A DNA stretch of 64,000 nucleotides from Adiantum capillus-veneris (GCA_014529385.2 CM043971.1:90389840-90453839), one strand, 5' to 3'; counted from the stretch's first letter, positions 23,166 through 35,654 are shown. The notes: generated by a model from the letters alone, not told the origin. A program made the numbers and translations.

Positions 23166-25170
23166 TTATCCTTGAATGCCGATTGAAGATGAGCAAAAGC
23201 TCAACTTCTCCTTGTTGACCACCTTTGTAAACATGTCTACAGAATTTTCACTTGTGTTCACCTTTCCTAGCTTTAGCTGTCCCTCTTCCAAAAGAGTGAG
23301 TATGCAGTGATATCTCACCTCAATGTGCTTTGTTCTTGAATGAAAGGTTGAGTTCTTTGCAAGATGGATAGCGCTTTGGCTATCATTGTACAACACACAA
23401 TTGTCTTGTTTGAATCCAAGATCTTCTAAGAATCTGTGAAGCCACATAATTTCTTTGCTTGCCTCCATCATTGCTACATACTCTGCTTCCATGGTAAAAA
23501 GTGAGACCACTTTCTGCAGCTTTGAAGCCCAGGTTACTACTGTGCCTCTAACCGTGAAGACATAGCCAATGGTGCTCCTTCGAGTATCTTTGTCACCTGC
23601 CATATCTGCATCAACATACCCTTCTAGAAAAATATCAGCTCCTCCAAAAGACAAAGCATTTGTTGTTGTCCCTTTTAGATACCTAAGTATCCAGTTCACA
23701 ACTTGCCAGTGCTCTTTACCTGGGTTGTCCATGAACCTACTTACAACTCCCACTGCATGTGCAATGTTTGGCCTTGTCCAGACCATAGCATACATAAGAG
23801 AACCTACCGCTGCAACATATGGAACTTTAGACATATAGGCTATCTCCTCTTGTGTCTTTGGACACATATCCTTGGTTAGTTTAAAGTGACCAACCAAAGG
23901 TTTAGAAACCGTTTTTGCATTTTTCATTGCAAACCTTTCTAGTACCTTCTTGATGTAATCCTCTTGAGATACCTTTATTGTCTTCTTCCTCCTGTCCCTT
24001 GATATCTTCATACCAAGTATCCTCTTTGTAGCACCTAAATCTTTCATTGAAAAATATTTAGATAGCTCCTCTTTTAGGTCTTTGATGTCCTGCATGTTAG
24101 CACTTGCAATCAGCATGTCATCAACATACAACATTAGGATGCTGACTTCCCATCTCCCAAATTCTTTGTGTAGACGGAATGACCCGAGTTGCATCTTGTG
24201 AATCCATGATTCAACATCCATCAACCTAACTTCATGTAACATTGTCTTGATGCTTGCTTTAAACCATACAAGCTCTTCTTTAATCTACAAACCATTTTCT
24301 CCTTAACCTTTTACTTCATACCCCTTTGGTTGAAGCATGTAAATTTCCTCTTCTAAGTCACCGTGAGGGAATTCCGTATGTACATCCATTTGCTCAAGAT
24401 TTAGATCATGAGCAGCCACAAGGCTTAAGACAAGCTTAATTGAGTTTATTTTTACAACATGAGAAAATGTTTCATTGAAGTCAATACCTATCTTTTGAGA
24501 AAAACCTTTTACCACAATCCTAGACTTGTACCTTTTCTTCCCACCTTCTTATTCCTTCAGCTTGTACACCCATTTATTTTGAGGTGCCCGCTTACCTTTA
24601 GGCAACTCAACCAGCTCCCATGTTTGGTTGCGATGTAGTGAGTCCATCTCCACTTGCATGCTCTTCATACATTCTTCTTTGGATTCGTGATGCATAACTT
24701 CTTCATATGATTCTGGCTCTCTAGAATCTGAGATCAAGAGATGGTTGAAGGAAGGAACAAACCTTTCTAGAGGTCTACTTGCTCTTGTGGATCTTCGGGG
24801 AATAGGTTGAAGCTCCTCATTTGGTTGACGTTGTTGCACGTTGTCATTGAGTCTTCACCGTCCTCAAGCTCTATAGACTCATCACCAGTTTCTTTTGTTC
24901 GTTTTTGTTCCAAGTAATTTTTGTACATATTTTGTTCGTTAAAAATTACATCCCTGATCCTAAAGATTTACCATCTTCAGAATTCCATAGGCGATACCCA
25001 AAGTCACCTTCTCCATAGCCAATGAAGAAACACTTTTTGGACTTTGCATCTAGCTTTGATCTTAGGCTTCTATCTATGTGCATGAAAGCCTCACACCCAA
25101 AGACTTTGAGAAATGCATAATTCACCGGTTTACCTGTCCATGCCTCTTATAGAATTCTTGTTACCATATA
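23166..25170 (-). pseudogene. Ty1/copia polyprotein: integrase end, RT, RNase H
   Basis: In order on the - strand: integrase end (EAWTGKPVNYAFLKVFGCEA near 25100, YGEGDFGYRLW), a linker (QPIPRRSTRASRPLERF), the RT start (NQTWELVELPKGKRAPQNKW; VKGFSQKIGIDFNETFSHVV), RLKKSLYGLKQA, the catalytic LYVDDMLIAS (about 24120), YVAAVGSLMYAMVWTRPNI, and RNase H (YVDADMAGDKDTRRSTIGYV; DSQSAIHLAKN; SRTKHIEV). The product would copy and insert the element RNA. The pieces at 24839, 24515 and 24242 share one frame, broken by a stop at about 24546 and by two compensating frameshifts near 24300 and 24140. gag, protease and the 5' LTR are missing; the body ends abruptly at about 25.17 kb. Confidence 0.9.
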
Positions 25171-25176
25171 CATGTG

Positions 25177-25400
25177 GTAGTGATGTGTGTGAACACACTA
25201 GGACCGCCGGGGCATTTTTTCCCTCCTTAGGAGGTTTTTTCCCACGTGCATTGTAAATGTGCCCATCACTCTAGGGCTATCTAGCTTTTCATTGCACACT
25301 AAGTAACACACTCTCTATTGTGTGCCTTGAGCTTCCTTTGTCTTCTCCAAGCTATGTGTGTTTCTTTGCAACCCTAATTCCAACAATTGGTATCAAAGCA
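25177..25400 (+). mobile_element. 5' LTR end and primer-binding site of a second copia element
   Basis: The sequence ends in TAATTCCAACA (to 25385) followed by TTGGTATCAAAGC (PBS 25388-25399), matching the initiator-tRNA-Met PBS of copia elements (TGGTATCAGAGC) with one change. The LTR body includes GAACACACTAGGACCGCC and GGTTTTTTCCCACG. The LTR start is uncertain (a TG near 25171-25177). Orientation is opposite to the copia element on its left. Confidence 0.75.
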
Positions 25401-25587
25401 AGTTATGTCCTATGGGGCTTAGTAGCCAGCTGCTCCATCACACGCCTGCTTAGATTTCTAATTCAGGCTCATTTCGGCCTCCGTTGCCACTATAGGCAGG
25501 TCTGCACAGGCAATTTCGTCATTTTGTGTAGAATTTTTGTCAGTTCTGTTTTTTGCATAACAGGTGCCTTACAGTCTTCTGAGGTTT

Positions 25588-25606
25588 GTGCTATATATAG
25601 CACGTG
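25588..25606. promoter_or_regulatory. Palindrome GTGCTATATATAGCAC overlapping a G-box
   Basis: A perfect 16-base palindrome with a TATATATA core (25588-25603); its last bases start a CACGTG G-box (25601-25606). It lies in the leader between the copia PBS and gag. A TATA box here would be downstream of the PBS, which is unusual; it may be chance. Confidence 0.4.
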
Positions 25607-25666
25607 TTTTTCTCGCTCCGTTTCTCCTATTTTTGGGCAGTTTTCACATCAAGTGCAACATTTACC

Positions 25667-25837
25667 ATGGCTGACAACAACGCGGATGTCTTTAAGATGT
25701 TTGTTGCTGAGGACAGGTTGGATGGGGACAATTACCCTATATGGGCTTATATGATGCAACACGTTCTTGTGTCAAAGGGCGTCTTGAATATTGTGCAGGG
25801 CATTGATGTACGTCCTGGTTCTAAGGATGTAGGTTAA
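25667..25837 (+). pseudogene. copia gag N-terminus
   Basis: From an ATG in good context (ACCATGG) the frame reads MADNNADVFKMF, DRLDGDNYPIWAYMMQHVL and LNIVQGIDV, the conserved start of copia gag (UBN2/DUF4219 type). Only 56 codons remain before a stop and loss of similarity, where the reverse-strand transposon begins. Confidence 0.8.
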
Positions 25838-25903
25838 TTCTCTAACAACAAAAGCCTAATGTAATCAAGTACTTTATAAATGTCTTGTTCTGATGTCCTT
25901 GAC

Positions 25904-28870
25904 TTATGGATATCTCCACAAAATAGGGATCCATCGATCACTTTCTCCAAGATTTCTAACTTTTTTACGTTTTAGTACAATCCAGTCTTTGATTAAAAGA
26001 ACACAAGAATCCCAATCTCTCCATGTGCTTTCCTCCTCAGAAACTTTCCATATATGAGGATCACTTGCATCAGATCTCAAAATAGCAAGCTTTGTGATTT
26101 TGCTATCACATTGTACACATCTTACAACAGCATGCTTGAATTGTACTATACCAGTGTTTTCTACACGGACTTTGACAATGTCATCTTGCTCCAACCACAA
26201 GGGTACATTCCCATAATTGCCTTCCATTAGCAGCTTAGCCCTCTGCTTTAGGTCCTTAACTCTGTATGCAATCAATCTTAGGATCCTTGGTAATGACAAT
26301 GGGATAAATATATGAAGAAAAGAATAGATAGGCCACACCCAATCCCAAGTAAATGGACGCGGTGTTTTAATGCTCATTCCAATCATTGTATCTATGACTA
26401 ATTCCTCTGGAAAATTGTCTCCTGTAATACATTGTTTGTAGTAAGTTGCACCAAAAAACCTCATTGCTTTTCATCAAGCTGCACGGAGAAGAAAGAGGTT
26501 ATGTGAGCTTTCCAATGACCTCGTTCCTCAGACAAGGTGTCTAACGCATCCACCTTTACAACTACATCATTCCCAATCTTGAAAAGTTCTCCTTTATAGA
26601 AGACTTTGTCATATGTTTGCACATCACCAAATGAAAAGCTTTCATCATCGATGTTCCAAAAGCTCCTTAAGTAAGTAATCTCCTCAGATGTTGGAACCTT
26701 ATAATTACTCCTCCTCTTTGATATTGCAATACCCTTCATAAGAATATTATCAGTACAAGATTCTCTCTTGCCATACTTTAAGATGTCGTTCCACAATGAT
26801 CTTGCCTTTCCAACATAAGTAACATTGAAGAGTCCATCAAGATGTGAAGAGAAACACTCAAGGGAGACCCCGATTCCACAATTAGCTACACTAGTTTGAC
26901 CCAATACACTATGCAATTGTTGTAGGACTCTATAACAAGGTAGTAGGGCATCTTTATCATGTTGGATTGCCTAAAATACTTTTGTGAAAAACATTCTCAG
27001 ATAGAATTGTACAAATGACGCTTCATCATTTATGCTATTTGTTTTGATAGCACTGTACGCTTTTACTAAACGTTCGAACATATAGCACCAATATATGTCA
27101 TGTAGTCCATGACACAAAATATCCTCAAGTAGTTCCCCATTTCCAGCTACATGCTCCAAGGGTGATGAGTTTGCTCATGAGTATTCCTCCTTTCGGATTA
27201 TCAAAGATTGTAGCAAGGATTTGATAACCTGAATGTCAATAGCGACATTCTATGTTCTCGACTGTAGCCATAAAAGCTATGTGCTATATCCACCAACAAG
27301 ATTATTAAAGTTTGCATCTCCTACGGAATACCATATATGACTCTCAGAATATATGATACACACCACTGCATAAACTTTGATTCTCTTCCGCCTTGAAGGA
27401 TTCATAATAGACACATGGTGAGTTTGACCACCAACCATAGAGAATAGATGTAGGTGCCAATTTTGTAACAGTCAAAGCAGCTTCATCGATATTTTCTTTA
27501 ATGAAGAAACTGCATTATGGAATAAGTGTGAAATATATTTCTTAAAATAATTTAGAGACAAGGTGTGCATTACATCAAAAACCAAGTCAAGAGAGGGGTC
27601 AAACCCATATAAGTCATAGCGTCTCCAAAGTATTGACTCGCCTGATAAACCAACCTTCTTCCAAATCTCATCCTTCTCAGCAAAAGTACAACACCTCTTT
27701 GCCTCTGCTATGGCATGAACCATCTCATTTGTTGTTCTTGCCACTGGTGGAGGTCTGACTTGTAAGAGATTTTCATTGTAAATATACCTCCGATCTAGTC
27801 CCGGCCTATCCCTTGCAAGTGATGCCTATGTCTTATCTCTCTTGCAGAACTCTTGTCCCCCGTTTTTGAACAAGCCTATCTTGCACTGGGTCAGATGGTC
27901 TCCGGTAACCATTATAACCATAGTCCGAATCATACAGAATTTGGATTCCACCGTCGTATCATCAAAGACATTTTCTAGTGGATGCTCATATAATACATCC
28001 ACTCCATCAATATATAGTGATTCCATCTCATCCACTAATGGTTTTAGAAATGATTCGAAGACATCACCGAAAGACTTAAAAATATTTTCGCAACTTTGTG
28101 GAATATAGAAGACCGGCATGATATCCATGGAATTTTGTTTTCTTGCATTGAGCACCATAATCTCCACAACACCACAACTTTTTTGTGTGGTTCTCGATGT
28201 TTGAAACCCGTCCCAATGCAACAAGAGAGCTATATTTCTAGGGTCACCCTGATTATGCACACAAATAGTCAGAGTAAGTAAGGACATCCAATCTACATGA
28301 CACTAAGAAAAGAGGAAGGTAGACATAATTGCCTTGCACACCCTTTTCTCACATTCAATTCCTTCCTTGCATGCGGAGCATATAAAAGTGTACACTACTC
28401 GCTCAACATCCCATGCATCTTCAAGTTTTTGAGAGCGCTTTTCATAGGGAAAAGTCGTGTAAGACTTCTTACATCCACGTGTAGAGAAAACAAATGGCAG
28501 CTCATATGTTGACTATGGGTCCCAAAAGTTCTTCACTCCTTGGAATTTTGTTCCATCCCAAAATTCCTTAATGTGCTTTTCGCAGTAAATGCATCTCCCT
28601 GACGCCATTGATTTTTATGGCGCCACAAACTCAATAGCTCATGACAAAAAGTTCTACTCCTTATAAGAAGCTTTAGTTGAGGTCCTATTGGAATATAGCC
28701 AAAAGCAAGCTTTGACTTTCTTGGCTTTGTGCATACTATGCACTTCTCACAGTAAGTAATACAGCCATGTTTAAGCCTTTTGGAATTTGAAGCACCTGAA
28801 CAAGCACACCTTAGAACCTCTCCTACAAAGTTGTCCTTGGTACTTGGGTAAAGAAGTTTGGGTGCGTGCT
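25904..28870 (-). pseudogene. Tnp2-like transposase gene, reverse strand
   Basis: Read on the - strand, the gene starts with a Cys-rich segment (GCITYCEKCIVCTKPRKS, about 28.75 kb) and YIPIGPQLKLLIRSRTFCHE. It continues with KEFWDGTKFQGVKNFWDP, then LLLHWDGFQTSR, SCGVVEIMVLNARKQNS, FLKPLVDEMESLYIDGVDVL and VTGDHLTQCKIGLFKNGG (28287-27826), GFDPSLDLVFDVMHTLSLN (about 27.6 kb), and LEHVAGNGELLEDILCHG (27.16 kb). This is the layout of Tnp2/CACTA-related transposases. The C-terminus (26916-25904) has a segment spaced like a BAH module (FYKGELFKIGNDVVVKVDAL...HWKAHITSFF). Stops and frame changes separate the blocks. I saw no termini. Confidence 0.7.
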
Positions 28871-29037
28871 TTGCTCCATTGCTTCCTGTACAAATTCAAT
28901 AACGAGAGGCGGTCACCATCCCCAAACCTTTCAGTATTGTTTGTAACTTATCCCAACAGCACGTGGGTACTTGAACCCCTCCAAGCTCACCTTCCCATGT
29001 CTTTGGAAATTGAACCAATAATATAGCTAGGATTCTT

Positions 29038-29446
29038 TTAAGAGTAGTCCTTTACCCTAGCTCCACCAAGGTCACCAGACAAAAGACGTAGCATTTGATC
29101 TTGAACACCTATCAACATTTTATGTTCATCCCATAAACGTTGGAGTTCTACTATTCTCTCCATTATCTCAAAGAGAAAAATAGACATCCCATCATCATTT
29201 TCCTCCCTGTGGTCGTGCACGCTAGCATCAGTCTGCAAATTGTCATCACCATTAGCCACCGCCATTTGAATCTTCTGTTTGCTTGTCCTTCACATTGAGA
29301 TCTTCACTCAAGGAAGGAGCTACATGTGGCACATCTAAACCAAAATGGAGCTTCAAGCTCCCAAATCTCTGTGAAGAATTTGGTGGCGATACAGGGTTGA
29401 AGTATGCACAAATTGCCCACCATAGCAATAGAAAGTACAGTTGCAA
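29038..29446 (-). other. Possible exon(s) of unknown gene
   Basis: Two short overlapping frames (29265-29038 with MAVANGDDNLQTDA and a helical ERIVELQRLWDEHKMLI; 29446-29252) could be 5' exons of the Tnp2-like gene. Weak evidence. Confidence 0.25.
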
Positions 29447-29599
29447 GAATTCTTCCTTCTATCACCACTGGAATCTTCAATTCTTTCTACATACCAATCT
29501 TTTGTAGTTTCTGTGTGATATTGCAATCAATGTCACTATGTACCCTTCTACGCTCGGTCACAGAACGATGTAACTTTCCTAATGAGTCTTGATTTTGAT

Positions 29600-30130
29600 G
29601 AAAATAAATGGTCCATTTTGATACCAACTCCTAACCGTTAACAGAATGTGAACACTTATAATTACATGCACACTTCCAAGAAGTTATTGTGCTCATGTCT
29701 GCAGACCAAATATAAATATATGTGTGAACTTTTGTACCAATCAAAAAACGTACAACATATACACCTTTAAATGAGTACATGAGAACATCTTCTTGATGAT
29801 AAAAACAAAACTATATTGCAAAATGAAATACCCACTAGAAGAGTTTCTACATATGGTGGACCTCATGGTTGAAAGAAAATGTGATCAAATGTTTTTATCA
29901 ATCAGGAGACATTACTTTGATCGAATTTTAACTTACACTACTAGTAACAGATGTTGAAATAGTCATCCACGTTGCAAGAAGAGTACATAGTAAACTTAAT
30001 AACGTGATTGAGCAATGGGATATGGTGGAGGGAGTCGATACATAATAATTTTTCTTCTAGGAATAATATGTCCTATCACTTTCGCTCTCTCCATCAATGC
30101 GACCATAGACATCGTCTCCTCATCTGAGCG
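29600..30130. other. AT-rich stretch, nothing recognised
   Basis: No coding frame, repeat boundary or terminus seen. Confidence 0.5.
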
Positions 30131-30433
30131 TTATACTACCTTGTAGCGGTCAACAAGTCCTAGCTTGCTCTTGAGAATCAAAAGATTTACATTTACATCC
30201 CATGCAAGTACATCGTCGATAAAATTGGTTAAAATTTTCCATTTTCTCCCAGACCTTCCAAATAATAGATATTGGTCTTCTAGCGAAGCACTATCTTGCC
30301 CAAACTCATGAAATAAGATTAGTGACTGCAAGTCTACAAATTCTCTACGTTTCTCTATAGGATATTCTTGCACTTCACTTATCCTTTCACTATCAACGTC
30401 ATCACATAGTGTTTGCTCACTTTGACCAGCCAT
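30131..30433 (-). CDS. Short open frame of about 100 codons, unknown
   Basis: MAGQSEQTLCDDVD...YPIEKRREFVDLQSL...LGLVDRYK followed by GTAGTATAAC, which could be a splice donor. Acidic start, hydrophobic end. It may be a first exon of the reverse-strand transposon or chance; no family recognised. Confidence 0.3.
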   Translation of the reverse strand: MAGQSEQTLCDDVDSERISEVQEYPIEKRREFVDLQSLILFHEFGQDSASLEDQYLLFGRSGRKWKILTNFIDDVLAWDVNVNLLILKSKLGLVDRYKVV

Positions 30434-31463
30434 CTGTAGTGAATATCACAAGCAACACTGGCTAGTCACATTGAGTACTCACTAAGGATAAAGTAATCAT
30501 TTAGCATCATCACATACAAACTTTTCCCCCCCCATCCCCCTCCCTTGAGTTATCTCTTAACATCTACAAAATTTTTGTTCCATCCTATGGTAAGAATCTC
30601 ATGCTATCCAGGACATATCCCAAGGCGTAATGGATCTCTTTAGGGTCTCTACAAATTACAAGTGTACAAACAAAAACCCTAAATTTCAAAGCTAAATTGA
30701 AGTGATAAATTTATACCATTACCAACTATGGCACCAACAACCATTCCAATTCTTATTTCAATACCAACAACATTTACATTCCCTCAAATGATCATAAATG
30801 CAAACATAAGGTGCACACTTTGTAGAATATTTAGGTAAATGCTTCAAATTTTGACCTAAAACCCGACAGAATTCGATGCTAGAATAGTCAACCCACTTGT
30901 ACCGTTCATTTTTTTGGCTAAGAAATGTATTTTCTTTCGCTGAGAATTGAAAACTAAAAACCTGTTAATGTAGACTTGGCAAGGCAGCACTCCAGAGGCG
31001 ATGAAGGCGTCGACCGAGTCGCTCTGCCAAAGCTGCACACATTAAGCCGATAGGACCGAGGGCTTGGAGAAAGAATTCAATTGCAGATCACGGCGCTCAT
31101 ATAATGTAGCTGACGGAGACATAATGGAAGTCAAGCTGCAGCTTCACATGGAGCACCTTCTTGACGTTGCATGGGAGGCAACATGTTTTGATTGCAGGCG
31201 ATGCGCCAGAATACAATAGTGCAGCTCTAACTATATTAAGTGATAAGGCTTATTAATATTTAGCTAGCTAGCAGGTACTAGGTACGCTGCAAGTGATCGG
31301 GTGGTTTGCTACGGTTTGGATGAGCAACAGCTTGCATGCACAGCTGATGGCGGTGGGTATGTTTGACTGCTAAATGCAGGGTGCCATGGCTAGGTAACCT
31401 TCACAAGGTGCAAGAAAAGATTTAGAGATTCCCATTGAATTTGTTGCCTTACTGGAAATAATG

Positions 31464-31466
<3 letters not shown>
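30434..31466. other. Non-coding stretch
   Basis: No gene recognised. GATCACGGCGCTCA at 31086 repeats the stem sequence seen at 19929. Confidence 0.5.

Positions 31467-31540
<74 letters not shown>
31467..31540. repeat. (AG)n microsatellite
   Basis: About 74 bases of uninterrupted AG. Confidence 0.97.
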
Positions 31541-31544
<4 letters not shown>

Positions 31545-31639
31545 ATGAAATAAAGTGCCACGTTAGACTTCTAATATTGTGGATCTAATCCAATGCCTCA
31601 TTACAAAAACAAAAATGAAATAAAGTGAAAAACTAAACG

Positions 31640-33370
31640 CATCATCAATGCCCGAAGACACCAGCATCGAGTGTTCTTCGAGAAAGTATTGCATCGATCA
31701 CTAATTTATAACAAGCTTCTTCATTTTCTACTGATGCAAATAGTCATATTGAGTGTCTCCTATGTCGAGCTAGAATAGTCATGATCCTCTAATAGAGCCT
31801 CCATTGATGTCGTGGTCTCCCTCGTAGACATGGGCGTCGAGCTCAATGGCTGAGTCAACTAATATACCTCTGGTATAAGTGGGCTCTGAAGTCTGAAGTG
31901 AAGCATGCTCATCTAGCTTTTAAGTCCCTGCTCTAAAGAAGTTAGTGATCTCCCTCTATGATCTCTAAATAAGACATGTCTCCCTCGTAGACATGTCTCC
32001 CACTGCCTGATCTCCTAAAAAGGCTCTCCTTGTGTCGAATGTGTAGCTCTAGCAAAAACTACATGAGGCCTCTCTAATCCTAAGTAATATCTAATGACTC
32101 TAGCCAAAAGTCCAAATTCCTCGCTCATAAACAATGAAAGCGGCCTCATATCTCATAGTATACCGGACTATGAGAAATGTGATGTAACTGTTTCTCTGGC
32201 TATATATGAAAAAACTGACAAGCATAGGTGAGGCATTTGGAGAAAGGTATTCTATTTACAGCCATGTTGAAACTAGAACAACATGATACGTCACATAACA
32301 GTACAGAAAGAGATTAAAAAATCACAATTGAATGAGAAGAAGAGTATCAGTCATATACACTATGTTTGGCACAAATTATTCACTCTTCTTTATCTACTCT
32401 TCGATACCAATATAGGAGTTGGGCTAGCATGAGGTGCGATTTAGTTTGATCAAGTTGAATTTAAACTTAATATAGTACTTTGAAGCTTCATCAATGTACG
32501 CCAATTAAACTAAACCACACCGGCATCAGGCGTTCTTCGAGAAAGTATTGCATTGATTGCTAAGAAGCTTCATCAATGTACGCCGATGTGAATAGTCGTA
32601 TTGAGCGTCTCCCATGTTGTGCTAGAATAGTCATGATCCTCTAATGGAGCCTCCATTGATGTCGTGGTCTCCCTCATTGACATTGGCATTGAGCTCTCCT
32701 GAGCTCAATGGCTCAGTCAACTAATATACTTCTGGTGTAAGTGGGCTCTGAAGTTTGATGTGAAGCATGCTCATCTGGCTTTTGAGTTCATGCTATAAAG
32801 AAGTCATTGATATCCCTCTATGAATGTCTCCCACTGCCTGATGTCCTGAAGATTCTCTCCGTATGTCTGCGTAGCTCTAGCAAAAAACAACACGAGGCCT
32901 CTGTGATCCTAATATCTCATGAGTCTAGCCAACAATCCAAATTCCTTGCTCATAGACAATGAAAGCGTCCTCATATCTCATAGTATACCGGACTATGACA
33001 AATGTGATGTAAGTGTGTCTCTGGCTATATATGATACAACTAGCAAACATAGGTGAGGCATTTGGAGAAAGGTATTCTCTTCGCAGCCATGTTGATAATA
33101 GAATAACATAAAATGTCCCATAGCAGTACTCTAGCAAGAGCTTTAAAAATCATAATTGAATGAGGATGAATACCTTAAATAAAAGAATAAGAAGAGTATT
33201 AGTCATATACACTATATTTTGCACAAATTATTTGCTCTTCTTTATCTTGTCTTCGATACCAATATAGGAGTTGGGAATCCATGAGGTGCGATTTAGTTCG
33301 ATCAAGTTGAACTTGAACTTAATATAGTACTTCAAGCTTAATTTGACTTGATTTAATCAAATTTGGTCTC
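31640..33370 (-). repeat. Duplicated ~850-bp copia leader/LTR remnant
   Basis: Two direct copies, about 31640-32500 and 32510-33370, share many blocks, for example GTTCTTCGAGAAAGTATTGC (31672; 32529), AGTCATGATCCTCTAATGGA-like (31780; 32626) and GGTGAGGCATTTGGAGAAAG (32228; 33052). Each contains TCGATACCAA (32401 and 33253), which on the - strand is TTGGTATCGA, a copia-type tRNA-Met primer-binding site. I read this as a tandem duplication of the LTR end, PBS and leader of a reverse-strand copia element; no intact coding frame is left. Confidence 0.65.
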
Positions 33371-33499
33371 AAATGCTAGATATTAGGAACTTAGTTATGC
33401 CGAATTGAACTAAACCACACGACTACCGCATTTTCTTGTATGAGGTAACCTTATAGTTGTTATGCTATTTTCTTTATGAGCTGTGAGTTTACGCAATGA

Positions 33500-34420
33500 A
33501 ATAATTGTTCATTTTTTGCACTTAGCCTACCTATGTATTTCTTTAAGGATCCATTTGCAAATGAGTGAAAAATAGAACATGAAGTTTTCTTAATTCGATT
33601 AGGAGCAATTAAGTGCAATTGAAATCTCATGAGGAATTACAATGCAAATAAGTCCCATTAAGTACAATCAAGTAACATTTTTCAATCAAGATGTGATAAG
33701 TGTGTGTAGTTAGGTGCAATTGAGTCCAATAAAATTCAAATCAAAATAATTGAATCCAATTAGATCACTTAATTGAATTCAATTTTAAGAGAATTTGAAC
33801 CATAATTTCAAATAAAGTTACCCTAAACCCGAATTGAGTACAATACAACTAGGTCTAAAGGCCTCAAATGAGTGCATTGAGACAAATTGAATTAAATTGC
33901 ATGCTGACTGAATTTTAAATGCGTCCAACATAGAGAACTCTAATCCTAAACGAGTTAAATTGAGTGCAATAAAATGTAACAAGTTCAAGTAACAATTAAT
34001 AAAACATGGGTGCATGACCTTGATGTTTTGATCAGATGTATGTATGATTTCATTCATCTGTGACTATCATTGAAAATGAGTGGATCTAAAGTGTAAAATC
34101 GAGTTTCATTCTATTGAAATGAGTTTGAACAACAAAAATTGAGTTTAGAGTAGGCAATTTCCTAAGTGGCATTGGATCTACTTCAACTGGTTTTTGTATA
34201 GTAAACCCTAAGTAGCTATAATTGTGTGCATAATGCCTGATAGGTTAGTCTAAAGGATCTATATATTCTAATATGATGCAACTCAATGCATTTGGATACA
34301 ACTGGAATTAACTAAGGTCTTTGAAACTATATAGGGTGCATTGGGGGCCGTCATATATATATAAATGATGTAGATATTTCAATTTGATATACTTCCACTA
34401 TTTTATTTGAAACATTTCTA
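33500..34420. repeat. AT-rich stretch with degenerate AAGTGCAATTGA-type units
   Basis: Variants of GTGCAATTGAG, GTACAATCAAGT and GTCCAATTAAAT recur between about 33600 and 34000, like a decayed minisatellite. No coding potential. Confidence 0.45.
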
Positions 34421-34466
34421 TAAAAAAATGTAATTTATGTGGTTGAACTTTACTTACATTTGTACT

Positions 34467-34682
34467 CAAGTAAATGGTAACACTTATATCTATTTCTAGA
34501 TAAACAAACATACTCTCAACAATGATGGTTTGAGAGCTTTGACTCATTAGAAACTCTTACCCAAGTGTTACCATTTACTCAAATAAATGGTGACACTTAT
34601 ATCTATTTCAAGATAACAAACATACTTTCAAAAACCATGGTTTGAGAGCTTTGACTAGCTCATTAGAAACTCTTACCCAATT
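34467..34682. repeat. Tandem duplication, ~115-bp unit
   Basis: AAATGGTAACACTTATATCT...GAAACTCTTACCCAA occurs at about 34471-34564 and again at about 34585-34682 with small changes (AAATGGTGACACTTATATCT). Confidence 0.85.
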
Positions 34683-34689
34683 GTTCTAC

Positions 34690-35285
34690 TTTGTACCACA
34701 AAAGAAGATCAACTAAGCTTGTTGAAAACTTTGAAGAGATCTAGGTTTTAGATGCACTTTGAAGATGTAAGGATTTTGATTTGATAAAGTTATAACTTGA
34801 CGCACGTGGTCTAAGCTTATGGACATATTTTGAGAAGTTAATGAGACTTTTGAATAAACAAGACAACGTGGACTATACTTGATGTAGTGTATCCAATTTA
34901 CATTTGAATTGGATGTTTTCTTCAAATAGATTGTGATCTAGTTTGTGTTTAGAATTGTATCATTAATATTATTTGGAGGAATATAACATAAATTGTTTAA
35001 AAAAATTCCAATAATCTCTATCATCTTGTAATATCTTTTCCTCTCTAAGGATAGTGTGTGCAGTTGTGGTATTTGCAAATCAATGATAGATCAGTGTGTG
35101 AGATATAAAATGTTTTGATCCCTTCCCTTTTGTAGCTTCGTCTACAACTATGAGACTTTATTTTGTTTTCTTATTTATATTAGCAAAATGATCTATCAAT
35201 TAAGAAACTTAGTTTATGATCGAGCGAGTAACCATGATATTTGTCAATTATTATAAGTAAACACCCTTTGCTATATAGAGTTTAT
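34690..35285. other. AT-rich non-coding stretch
   Basis: Nothing recognised; no terminus or gene seen. Confidence 0.4.
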
Positions 35286-35289
35286 AAAC

Positions 35290-35580
35290 TACCACATGAG
35301 GATGCCAAAGAGCTAGCTACTACGTAGGAGTTCATGACTTACTACATGAACTTACTAGATAAGGACGTCCAAGAGCAAGTTTCTATATAGGAGTTTATGA
35401 CTTACTAGATGAACTTACTAGATCTAAACGTCCAAGAGCAAGTTACTATATAGGAGTTTGTGATTTTGCTAGATGAATTAGAAAATTGCTAGGTTAAATG
35501 TGAAAACTCCTACTTGTAACTAGGAATTATTGAACATGTACTCTAACTCGCTATCTAGAAACACGTCCAAATCTCCTTGC
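35290..35580. repeat. Three ~65-bp tandem units and shared terminus
   Basis: Units of the form CTATATAGGAGTTTATGACTT...GATGAACTTACTAGAT...GTCCAAGAGCAAG occur three times between 35290 and 35460. The stretch ends CTATCTAGAAACACGTCCAAATCTCC (given here only by its parts: GCTATCTAGAAA at 35550 and CGTCCAAATCTCC at 35564), matching 8960-8986. Confidence 0.7.
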
Positions 35581-35589
35581 GAGGTTTGT

Positions 35590-35590
<1 letters not shown>

Positions 35591-35654
<64 letters not shown>

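Noticed and set aside
28960-29000. GGTTCAAGTACCC on the - strand as a tRNA box B
   Set aside because: It breaks the consensus by one base, has no box A at the right distance and lies in the Tnp2-like coding region.
31640-33370. A CRISPR-like or satellite array from the repeated blocks
   Set aside because: Only two long copies with no spacers; eukaryotic retroelement context explains them.
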